17,662 nucleotides of DNA, taken from the NCBI GenBank assembly GCA_030849805.1, contig JASANZ010001825.1, forward strand, positions 1 to 17,662. The letters run 5' to 3'. Under the pieces are notes generated by a model. That model was not told the DNA's origin, made no database searches, and saw only the letters and a program-made list of their open reading frames with translations. Numbering within the stretch: position 1 is the stretch's first letter; the number at the start of each line of letters is the position of its first letter. Below are positions 1-7,085 of the stretch, piece after piece. This DNA is from Sergeia podlipaevii. Its lineage: Eukaryota; Euglenozoa; Kinetoplastea; Trypanosomatida; Trypanosomatidae. Made by a program: the position numbers and the translations under genes.

Positions 1-516
1 CACAGTAGTACCCGCTGCACCACCTGATAGCTCTGGAAGCTGCATAAAGCCACGGGGCCACATGTTCACCCGATCAGCGTCCTCTTCCATAGCATCTGCG
101 TCGTCCAGCACCAGATGTAGCTCACTGCCAGGAGAATGACTAGTCACCCACTGCGCCACTGCAGCGCCGAGTTCAAGTGGAGACGCCTCGCTTGTCATTA
201 GGCGTCGCTTCCTGTGAGCAGGGCTGGTCGTGAGTGCAGATGCAGTCGCCACACGCACTCGATGAATAATCTCAGAAAGTGTTGTTGTGGGTACACTGTG
301 CGCCGTCATGTACTCCATTGTAAACTCCCGTTGAAGCTCACCTTCGCCTTGAGGGTCCACACAGCCTGCGCTTCGTGTTTGATTAAAGGCCTCCTCCCTG
401 CGAACCAAGTAGTCCAGCACAAGTGTTGATTTCCCGCAGCACGGGGGTCCTACAACACAAATAAACCCAGACCCAAACTCCACGCTGGCGTCTAGCTCAT
501 CTCGTATATCAGACAT
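1..516 (-). CDS. ORC5: ORC5-like AAA+ ATPase, N-terminal part (truncated by window edge)
   Basis: This is an open frame of 172 codons from an ATG at 516 to the left window edge with no stop, so the C-terminal part lies outside. It starts MSDIRDELDASVEFG. A Walker A motif GPPCCGKST sits at residues 23-31 and a Walker B-like LHLVLDDAD at 133-141. The spacing of about 110 residues and the linker between them resemble origin recognition complex subunit 5, a AAA+ subunit of the complex that marks replication origins in the nucleus. The start is the first possible ATG, because an in-frame TAG lies upstream at 553-555. The ORC5 name rests on the fold, the motif layout and its place beside RFC3; I recall an ORC subunit at this position in T. 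brucei, but that is unverified. Another AAA+ ATPase is possible. The AAA+ call is firm and the ORC5 call moderate. Confidence 0.6.
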   Translation of the reverse strand, partial: MSDIRDELDASVEFGSGFICVVGPPCCGKSTLVLDYLVRREEAFNQTRSAGCVDPQGEGELQREFTMEYMTAHSVPTTTLSEIIHRVRVATASALTTSPAHRKRRLMTSEASPLELGAAVAQWVTSHSPGSELHLVLDDADAMEEDADRVNMWPRGFMQLPELSGGAAGTTV

Positions 517-1146
517 TATTTCTATGATTCTTCTTTGCCATCTATGATCTCTCTATATTTCTTGTCGATTGCAGCAGCAACGACATCAAGTTAGGTGCAG
601 AGTGGGTTCACATTCACACACGCAGAGCAACAGACATAAATGAGAAAGAAAGAGAAAAGAAAAAAAAAGAAGAAGGGCGTGGGAACATTGCTTGAAAGAA
701 AAGAGGACAAATGCAAAGAAAAATCATCAGAGAGCTTACTACAGAAACAATAATAATAAATTTTAAAAAATGGCGTGTGCTGTGAAGAATATGAAGGCGT
801 GCCACTCATTCTGTGCTCCACACAAACCACAATTTGTCTCTTTATCTTTCGCCTTTACAAAGCCCTGCTACCGGCATAGCACGGTACTGCAAAACAACGA
901 CAACAGCAAGATATGTATGAAAAAAGAATTGGGAGACTCAGCGTGCACGCTTCATGATTGGCTAGTAGGATGCTGATTCATTATATCCCCGCCTGTAAAG
1001 CATAGAAGAAGCAGGAACCTGTACCTTATCCTTCCTTTTGGCACAAGCGCTCCTAAGCATCTCTCTCTCTCTCAACACAAGAATCCATTCTCGCATTACT
1101 TTCCAAGCACCAAAACAGAACAAAAGCACCAAATATCTTTGTTCAT
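517..1146. other. Intergenic region between the small basic gene and the ORC5-like gene
   Basis: Apart from the pyrimidine tract and acceptor of the ORC5-like gene, I see no convincing gene here. Open frames on both strands are short, rich in Phe, Ser or Cys, and come from low-complexity runs. This is expected to hold the 3' UTR of the 82-residue gene. Confidence 0.6.
561..676 (-). promoter_or_regulatory. Trans-splice acceptor region for the ORC5-like gene
   Basis: Read on the minus strand, a pyrimidine tract spans about 676 to 641. The first AG downstream of it is at 562-561, giving a predicted 5' UTR of 44 nt. The tract-to-AG distance of about 80 nt is long, and ATG triplets between them would be removed by splicing at this AG. 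Confidence 0.45.
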
Positions 1147-1395
1147 TCACGGCATGTCCTTGTACGCCTGCGTATAGTTCCAGCGGTTTGTCTTAAAGTG
1201 CTTGCGCTTGCTGAAGCGGTTTCTGGCCGCATAAGAGGCCTGATGAGAAGGGTGAAAGCGCTTGTCGCGCATAAAGCGATGCCGGAACTTGTGTCCACAG
1301 AACCAATGTGCTATAAAAGTCGGCTGGGTCGGCTTGAACATCATCATGCTCATCGGCGTGCGCTGAAACAGCGAGATGCCGGTAAAAGAAAACAT
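1147..1395 (-). CDS. Small very basic protein (82 aa), candidate mitochondrial protein
   Basis: I do not recognise the family. The frame starts at the ATG at 1395 (MFSFTGISLFQRTP) and ends with a TGA at 1147-1149. The frame stays open upstream to an ATG at 1440, but those 15 extra residues are encoded by the pyrimidine tract and splice acceptor, so the downstream start is preferred; the predicted 5' UTR is 11 nt. The first 25 or so residues contain no acidic residue and mix hydrophobic with basic or hydroxyl residues, which fits a mitochondrial targeting peptide. The C-terminal half is packed with Arg, Lys, His and aromatic residues, as in small RNA-binding or ribosomal proteins. The frame is GC-richer than the AT-rich DNA on both sides and sits between RFC3 and the ORC5-like gene with its own acceptor. 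A kinetoplastid mitoribosomal protein is a guess only. Confidence 0.6.
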   Translation of the reverse strand: MFSFTGISLFQRTPMSMMMFKPTQPTFIAHWFCGHKFRHRFMRDKRFHPSHQASYAARNRFSKRKHFKTNRWNYTQAYKDMP

Positions 1396-1882
1396 ATCGG
1401 CGAACACTACAAAAAAAAAAAAATAGAAGTAAAGCCCCAAGAGAAGCTAACTGTTTGGTTACTTATGCAACTTTCTCGCTTCGTGAAACGTAAAGAAGAA
1501 AAAAAAACACGGATAAATAAAGGGAATGAGACAGTTAGCAGTAGAAGAAGGAAAAACGGGGAGGAGGGGAGATAAAGTTGCAACCAGCAAAGATATAAAA
1601 GTCCTAAAATGAGATGCACAGCCTGATTGTTTTCTTCTGCCTCCGCAAAGCACCTCTTACGTATTTCCACATTACCTCTTTTTTGTTTTTTTTAATAGCC
1701 TCTATACTAACTAGATCGTCCATGCATATGTCACACCTACATATACCTTAGTGTGGCTTCTATGGGGATAAAGTGAAATGAAAGGAAGAAAGCAACTTGC
1801 CTTTTCTTCCAAGGTCTTCATCAACTACAACAAATAGATGCACATGCACGCAAGCACGCACATGTGTACTTGTAAGGCTGTA
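1396..1882. other. Intergenic region between RFC3 and the small basic gene
   Basis: This should carry the RFC3 3' UTR and the splice signal of the next gene. It holds purine-rich and A-rich runs on the plus strand (about 1494-1575) and no supported gene. The longest minus-strand open frames are Phe/Leu/Ser-rich readings of those runs. Confidence 0.6.
1407..1424 (-). promoter_or_regulatory. Trans-splice acceptor of the small basic gene
   Basis: On the minus strand a run of 13 T (1423-1411) is followed at once by GTAG, with the AG at 1408-1407, 11 nt before the chosen ATG. This is the textbook layout for spliced-leader addition and fixes the start of the 82-residue frame. Confidence 0.7.
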
Positions 1883-2953
1883 CTACTGACTCTTCAGGAG
1901 CTTCATGACTTCAGCAACAAAGGCCTCTAAATGAAGAATAGGTTTTGTGCCTAGCTTCATATTGTGATCGTACTTGGCGGCGGCTTGCAACATGGGTAGT
2001 TGTGCCTTCGTCGGCAATGTCACAAGAAGCGTATCGACAAGCACCTTTAGAATGGTCTCTCCAGAGATGCACTGCCCGAGTAAATCGTAAAACTTAAGTC
2101 GCACCTCGTGCAGCTTCTTGGGCGTCTGTTCCGTCATGATGTCGTTGGCAATTTCGTCAAGGAAGAGCTTCCAGTCTGGCTGTGGAATCGCTGCACCGCT
2201 GCCAGCAAAGTCGACCTTCGTCATGGCCGCCGCCTCGAGCATCAGCAGAGCGCGTCTCAGGTTACCGCCGGCACGCTCGTTAAGAACCGCCATGAAGGCT
2301 GCCCCAGGCATCGGACGCCCTTCCGCCTTGCAGACCTTCCCTACCGCAGTGGTGATGTTATCCTTTGAGTGCGACGCAACGCGCACGCCCAGACAGCGCG
2401 AACGCAGGGGGGCAATTAGACGTGATGTTGAATTGCACAACAAAATAAGGCGACACGTCGCCATATACTTCTCCATGGTGCGGCGCAGGGCATGCTGGGC
2501 ACTGCGGCTCATCTTATCAACTTCATTAAGAACCACCACTTTGTACTTTGCACCAACACCGCGACTTGCTTCCGCACCAACGGTGGAAGTATGCAGTGGC
2601 ACCGTCTGCGCAATCTCGCGGATCATCTGCATCACAATAACGCGGTCGTAGTTGCCGGCATCTGAGGGGTTGATGTCTATGTGATGAGGAGAGCTCAGGG
2701 TGGCGATGTCGACTACTTTGCTGTCTGTTACCTGCACGCTCTTGTGTTCCAGCCGCAACGAGTAAACACTGGAGCCGTAAATCTCGTTGAGTACCGACAT
2801 GACGCGTGTCTTCTTGCCACTGCCAGAGGGCCCGTAGAATAGCAAGTGGGGGAGATCTTGCGAAGACGCCAGGCGGCCAAGAACCTGATTCAGCTCAGGA
2901 TACAGGTCCACTTCGCCTAGCGTCTTGGGGCGATGTCTATCCACCCACAGCAT
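1883..2953 (-). CDS. RFC3: Replication factor C subunit 3 (clamp loader small subunit)
   Basis: A 356-residue AAA+ clamp-loader subunit, the usual length for the family, starting MLWVDRHRPKTLGE. RFC opens and loads the PCNA ring at primer-template junctions in the nucleus. Walker A is GPSGSGKKT (41-49). The Walker B region VVVLNEVDK (139-147) has NE where active subunits have DE, as in human RFC3 and yeast Rfc5. The following HALRRTMEKYM stretch (154-164), the sensor-1 LLCNST (171-176) and the RSRC motif (184-187) closely match human RFC3 as I recall it, as does the C-terminal GTKPILHLEAFVAE stretch. The frame is open upstream to an ATG at 3127, but the extra 58 residues come from CT-repeat splice-signal DNA and the RFC homology begins at MLWVDRHRP. 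The stop is a TAG at 1883-1885. Identification is firm. Confidence 0.95.
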   Translation of the reverse strand: MLWVDRHRPKTLGEVDLYPELNQVLGRLASSQDLPHLLFYGPSGSGKKTRVMSVLNEIYGSSVYSLRLEHKSVQVTDSKVVDIATLSSPHHIDINPSDAGNYDRVIVMQMIREIAQTVPLHTSTVGAEASRGVGAKYKVVVLNEVDKMSRSAQHALRRTMEKYMATCRLILLCNSTSRLIAPLRSRCLGVRVASHSKDNITTAVGKVCKAEGRPMPGAAFMAVLNERAGGNLRRALLMLEAAAMTKVDFAGSGAAIPQPDWKLFLDEIANDIMTEQTPKKLHEVRLKFYDLLGQCISGETILKVLVDTLLVTLPTKAQLPMLQAAAKYDHNMKLGTKPILHLEAFVAEVMKLLKSQ

Positions 2954-3606
2954 GGAACTAAAAGAAACACGTATAGAAAGAAGAGAGAGAGAGAGAAAGA
3001 GACTTCTCTGATTTGTGCTACGCCAAAGAGAGAGAGAGAGAAGAATATGGGGAGTGAAGACTACAATGGCGGCTATTTTTTTGCAATTGCTAAAGCGAAA
3101 GGAGAGGAAACCAATTGAATGCGGCAAGACGTCATATACAAAGTCTACATTTCCCTTTTTTCGTTTGTTTTGATATATATATATTTTTTCGTTGATGTAA
3201 AAATGTCATTTAAATGGTATTGCAAAACGTCACAGCCTACTAATACGCGCGCACACCTGGAGGTATGTGTACATGTTGTGCGGCGTGTGTGCATGAAATG
3301 TTGACGAGGCTGCAGACACACATAGTTAAGAGTGAGAAGTGCACAGACAGTGTCACATGGTGGTGGTAAACACAACGCAGAAAAAAAAAAATGTGAGCGT
3401 GGCAAGCCAGCAACAGAGAAAGCTGCCGCTATCGATTGCCTACATAATGTGCCTCTCTCTCCTCTCTCACCACTTCCACACTCTTTACTATCGATACAAC
3501 TGAATGTATGGAATCTACAAGCGGACTGTAAAGACTGAAAGCAAGGGGGGGAAGGGGGTTTCACAAGAGCCAGTTATCTTGAAAACGAGCCTCACCCCCA
3601 TTTCAT
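2954..3606. other. Intergenic region between the mitochondrial carrier gene and RFC3
   Basis: This holds the carrier 3' UTR and the RFC3 splice signals. Visible simple sequence includes GA/CT repeats (about 2977-3001 and 3027-3043), a TA run with T-tract (about 3172-3188), an A-run near 3381, and G-runs at 3545-3551 and 3554-3558. The 139-codon minus-strand frame at 3145-3564 is low-complexity and not believed to be a gene. Confidence 0.6.
2958..3045 (-). promoter_or_regulatory. Trans-splice acceptor region of RFC3 (two candidate AGs)
   Basis: There are two CT-rich tracts on the minus strand. The upstream one (about 3043-3026) is followed by GCGTAG, with the AG at 3019-3018 and a 64-nt 5' UTR. 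The downstream one (about 3000-2961) ends in TTTTAG with the AG at 2959-2958, leaving only 4 nt before the ATG. The upstream AG is the more plausible main site. Confidence 0.5.
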
Positions 3607-4524
3607 TTACCAGCCATGCTCCGCCATATAACGTGTGGTGAAGTCTACCCCAAACCACATGGAGGCGTTAGCAGGGGCGGAACGCAACAAACAAGCTGCA
3701 AAGCCCTTGTAAAATCCGCGCACACCCGCAGCCTTGTACGTGGCTCTGATAGCCTCGGCAGCGGTCAGCTTGGTCCGGGACGCTTGCATCTGTGTCTTGA
3801 TGTAGTCGCAAGGGTAGTTGCTCGTCCAGAAGCAGAGTCCAGCAATAACGCCGCTGAGCATTGGAATGGCAACTTCACGTCCAGGACGGGTGCCACTGAG
3901 ACGCGTTGACATCATAAAATCCTTGCTAGCTTGAAAACCCATGAAATAAAAGGGAAGTCCAATAAACCTTGAAACGACCGTTGGGACGTATCCGGACAGC
4001 AAGCCCATTGCACCTTCGTTCCTGATGATAGATCGCACGCAGCTGATCGGACCTGTTACGGCAGTTTCGACGCCTCCCTTGCCTTGCACCTGCAGCTGTA
4101 CCTTGATCTTCTCCACGGGAGTCAGCGTCAATACGTAAAGAGGAGCGGTAAGGATAGCAGCGGCAGCGGTGCGAGAAAGTGGCAACGGCTTGTGTGGGTC
4201 GTGGCCGGCCGGAGCGACTATATTGTTCATAAATTGGTTGAGGCTGAGAAGAATAGAGTTAAATACACCCCCAAAAATTATTGGTGGCGTGACGCCGCGG
4301 TAGAAGCCACGAATACCTTCGTTCCGCCACGTTGCGGCGATGCACTTACCAATGCTTGGGTACACTCCGCGCTGCACACGCGCCTTCACTGTGTCCAGCG
4401 GATGGCTGTTGATCGCGAGCAGCACACCACCCACCGCACCACCAGCAAACCGCCGCAGCACACTCAACTGGTAATCGGTAAGCCCATGCTTGAGTGTTGG
4501 CTCCGCGCGGTGCTCAGCGTGCAT
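3607..4524 (-). CDS. Mitochondrial carrier family (SLC25) protein, carnitine/acylcarnitine-ornithine-like
   Basis: A 305-residue inner-membrane metabolite carrier with the three-repeat layout of the SLC25 family. The signatures P-x-[DE]-x-x-[KR] are PLDTVK (42-47), PVEKIK (136-141) and PCDYIK (238-243). Repeats 1 and 3 carry the glycine-rich GFYRG (73-77) and GFYKG (270-274) after their signatures. The end of repeat 3, RSAPANASMWFGVD (281-294), resembles the R-x-x-PANA-x-x-x-x-x-[DE] region of carnitine/acylcarnitine and ornithine carriers, so that clade is the best guess; the substrate is not proven. The start at 4524 (MHAEH) is chosen because the neighbouring paralogue begins with the same MHAEH, and the 32 extra upstream codons read through the T-tract acceptor. 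The stop is a TAA at 3607-3609. It forms a tandem pair with the broken copy at 5565-6486. Confidence 0.9.
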   Translation of the reverse strand: MHAEHRAEPTLKHGLTDYQLSVLRRFAGGAVGGVLLAINSHPLDTVKARVQRGVYPSIGKCIAATWRNEGIRGFYRGVTPPIIFGGVFNSILLSLNQFMNNIVAPAGHDPHKPLPLSRTAAAAILTAPLYVLTLTPVEKIKVQLQVQGKGGVETAVTGPISCVRSIIRNEGAMGLLSGYVPTVVSRFIGLPFYFMGFQASKDFMMSTRLSGTRPGREVAIPMLSGVIAGLCFWTSNYPCDYIKTQMQASRTKLTAAEAIRATYKAAGVRGFYKGFAACLLRSAPANASMWFGVDFTTRYMAEHGW

Positions 4525-4532
4525 TGTACCCG

Positions 4533-4568
4533 CTAAACTTTTTTTTTGTAAAGATAAAAAAAAACGAG
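4533..4568 (-). promoter_or_regulatory. Trans-splice acceptor of the intact carrier gene
   Basis: On the minus strand a T-rich tract (about 4566-4552) is followed by an A-run ending in AG and then TTTAG, with the AG at 4534-4533, giving an 8-nt 5' UTR before MHAEH. Either AG could be used. Any use downstream of the tract excludes the ATGs at 4587 and 4620. Confidence 0.5.
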
Positions 4569-4796
4569 CAGGAGAAAAATTCAGCATATTACGTACTGCA
4601 AATAGTAACGAAGGTGGCAATTCACTGTGGCTAAAAGTTTAGTGCACTTCGCGTATGAGCTCCTTTACAATCATAGAAGTGGGTAGTAAAAAAAAAACTC
4701 TTTAAAAAAAATGGATTAAGATTGATTTACACAAAACGTCACACGCGAATTCCAATACAACATAAAACTAAGTGGATTATTTGATATAAAAGAAGG

Positions 4797-4816
4797 AAGG
4801 GGGGGGGAGGAGGAGG
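4797..4816 (+). repeat. G-run with AGG repeats
   Basis: Nine consecutive G (4799-4807) are followed by three AGG units on the plus strand. This short low-complexity purine tract could fold as a G-quadruplex on the plus strand; on the transcribed RNA it reads as C/CCT. No function is implied by the sequence alone. Confidence 0.6.
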
Positions 4817-5564
4817 TCAATAACGTAAGCACCTGCGCTTTGCGCAGAAAGCACAACCACAAAAAAAAATGAGAAGAATGAAAAATTAGAGTTCGAGAAA
4901 AGAGATAAAATCAGTACAGTGCACTTCATTTCCTCCTTCCCAACTCACACAATTTTTATAAAACGAGAGAAAAGCTAATGTAAAGCGTTCATGAAGAGAA
5001 TTGTATTGAGGTCCATCTTTCTGAAAGGTGCAGGTAACAATATGCCAATTGCAAGGCACTTTCCGCAGCGTCAAAAAAAAAGGGGGAGGGAAGCGACACC
5101 GCTCAGGCCATAAAATCACAAGGCATTTTCTCACTCGGTGCGAAGATCACCACAAAAATAATAAGTATAACAGCAAAAGTAAAGCTGCATGGAGCATACC
5201 TAGATATAGTCGATACGGTGTGTGCGAGCACACCACAAGTACAAGTAGCATTGTGTAGTGGGGCACTACCGCGATAGCATAAAAAAAGCAAAATGAGTGA
5301 TAATTACGATAAGATAATAATTATAGTAATCTTTATGTAAGAGACACCATTAGGATTCGTTAGTTTCCTGTGGAAATGCTCCTATCCAATATATAACAGA
5401 TGTCACAGTTGCTGACAAAGAGGTGATTCGCATGATTTCTCGCTATCCCTCAAGAAGCGCCACCTATCTGTTTGAAATCCTTTTGCCAATAAGAAGAAAA
5501 CAGTTTTTTCCTTTATTTTAGAAGCATGCAACTCTCTAGCAGTTCGTATGAGTTAGGTCTCGGC

Positions 5565-6486
5565 CTACCATCCATGGTTTGTCATGACGCGATTGGTTAG
5601 GTCCACACCTAGCCACAAGGATGCGTTGGCAGGGATAGAGCAAACGAGGCAAAATGCCAAGACCTTTATAAAATGCGCGGACACCGCCGCTCTTGTGCAT
5701 GTCACGCACCACAGCAGACAACAATATCTTTGTGTGAGCGGCCTGAATCTTTGTCTCAATAATGTCAAAAGGGTAGATACTGGGCCAGAAGATAAGACCA
5801 GCCATGAAACCGCTGACCATCGGGATCGCTATTTCCCTCCCAGCGCGAGTGCTTTTCGGTGGAGTGTTCATCAAGTACCACTTGTTGATCTGATACCCAA
5901 CAATATAAAATGGAATGCCTATCAATCGGGTCGCAGTGGTTGGGACGTATCCGGAGAGAAGACCCAGCGGGCCCTCATGCCTGATGATGTTGCGGATGCA
6001 CGAGATGGGACCTGTTACCTCTGCCCTTGTGCCGTTCAAGCCCTGTACCTGCAGTTGCACCTTCACCTTCTCAGCAGGAGTGACAAACACAACGTAAACG
6101 GGGACAGTGAGCCCAGCGGCAAGGGCAGTACGGGCCACCGGCAGTGGCTTGTGCGGGTCATGTCCGAGCGGAGCAACCAAGTTGTTCATAAATCTGATTT
6201 AAACTGAACGGCAGCGACGTGAACACCCCACCAAGAACAAGCGAAGGTGTGGCACCGCGGTTGAGGCCACGAATGCCCTCGTTGTGCCACATGGCTTTCA
6301 CACAGCTAGCCACGTTAGGGATACGCTCCGTTCTGAACGCGTGACTTGACAGTGTCCAGCGGGTGGCTCGTGGCGGCAAGCTGAACACCGCCCACGGTGC
6401 CCCCCGGCAAAACGGCGCAGAACACTGAGCTGATCTTCCGTCATCCCATGCCTGCGCCTAGCCTCTATCGGGTGCTCAGCATGCAT
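5565..6486 (-). pseudogene. Frameshifted tandem copy of the mitochondrial carrier gene
   Basis: This is a second SLC25 carrier gene whose reading frame is broken. Pieces matching the intact paralogue run from MHAEH at 6486 to a C-terminal MTNHGW and TAG stop at 5565-5567, in three frames. Comparison places one extra base at each of four points: the six-G run at 6400-6405, the CCC at 6318-6320, near 6193, and the GG at 5657-5658. The span is 922 nt, exactly four more than the 918-nt intact gene, and I see no nonsense substitution in the homologous frames. In the region from MNNLVAP onward, protein identity to the intact copy is about 60% by eye. The third signature reads PFDIIE instead of ending in K/R. 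No AG lies between the T-tract at 6488-6505 and the ATG, unlike the intact gene. It is likely a recently inactivated old duplicate. Sequencing errors are the main alternative; the other long frames in the window are intact. Confidence 0.85.
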
Positions 6487-7085
6487 TAATGCAAAAAAAT
6501 AAAAAAAAGCAGCTTCTTGTTTATTCCATTCTTTATTTTTTGTATGAACTGTAAGATCAAGTATACGGTTGGAGCTTTAATAAGACAACTGCAAATACAA
6601 ACAAGGGGGGAAGAAGGAGAAGTCACATTTATTCAAATTTATTCCCCAGTCAAGAACAAAAATATGATATGCTGCGCAAACTCGACGTTGTACGATCACG
6701 CCTAAGCAAAAAAAGCAACAAACTAGCAATAGTGGTACAACATTAATGAAGCGTATTCTATTTGACGAGATAAAAGGAATAATGACAAACTACATACACA
6801 ACCCAAATAGTATTTTACATATCCTGAGTCTAGGTCAGTGTGCCTATGAAATCTAAAGAAAACACATGTTGCAAGCAGCACAAACGCACAGACACACACG
6901 CGCACTAACACGCAAACACATAGATCTTTCACACGTGTTCACCGACAGCAGAAAAGGGCGAAGAATGCAAGCAATAACCAAAAAACAAAGGAAGAAGCAA
7001 ACACGCCCAACATGAAGGGGTATATGGCCAAAAGGGATCAGACGTCATACGCGTGTGTGTGTGTGTATCAAGAGTCTCTTTCTCT
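6487..7085. other. Intergenic region between the SPEF2-like gene and the broken carrier copy
   Basis: No supported gene. It contains the T-rich stretch upstream of the broken carrier (A-runs at about 6493-6508 on the plus strand), CA-rich DNA at about 6886-6920, and a (GT)7 run at 7053-7066 lying about 20 nt past the stop of the SPEF2-like gene, so it is expected in that mRNA's 3' UTR as AC repeats. Confidence 0.6.

Larger units (their letters stand above)
4525..5564. other. Intergenic region of about 1 kb between the two carrier copies
   Basis: This is the longest gene-free stretch in the window. It is AT-rich with A-runs (about 4688, 4704, 4860 and 5073), a run of nine G at 4799-4807 followed by AGG repeats to 4816, and no convincing frame. 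The minus-strand frame at 4886-5134 has no recognisable domain and no typical start context. It would hold the 3' UTR of the broken copy and the 5' signals of the intact one. Confidence 0.55.

Noticed and set aside
1396..1440. Longer start for the small basic gene (97 aa)
   Set aside because: The extra 15 residues are encoded by the T13 tract and GTAG acceptor, which would be removed from the mature mRNA.
2118..2651. 177-codon plus-strand open frame
   Set aside because: Antisense to RFC3, whose identity is certain; no domain and Arg/Ser-rich shadow composition.
3145..3564. 139-codon minus-strand open frame
   Set aside because: Cys/His/Thr-rich reading of low-complexity UTR DNA; no domain and no suitable splice and start layout.
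5536..6189. Reading the 217-codon minus-strand frame as a complete short carrier gene
   Set aside because: It begins in the middle of repeat 1-2 and its C-terminus runs out of frame after the fourth shift; the flanking frames hold the missing ends.
5584..6207. 207-codon plus-strand open frame across the broken carrier
   Set aside because: Antisense to a clear carrier sequence; its Asp/His/Leu-rich reading is explained by the complement of the carrier codons.
5565..6486. Programmed ribosomal frameshifting rescuing the broken carrier
   Set aside because: Four separate shifts with no common slippery site are not a known recoding arrangement.
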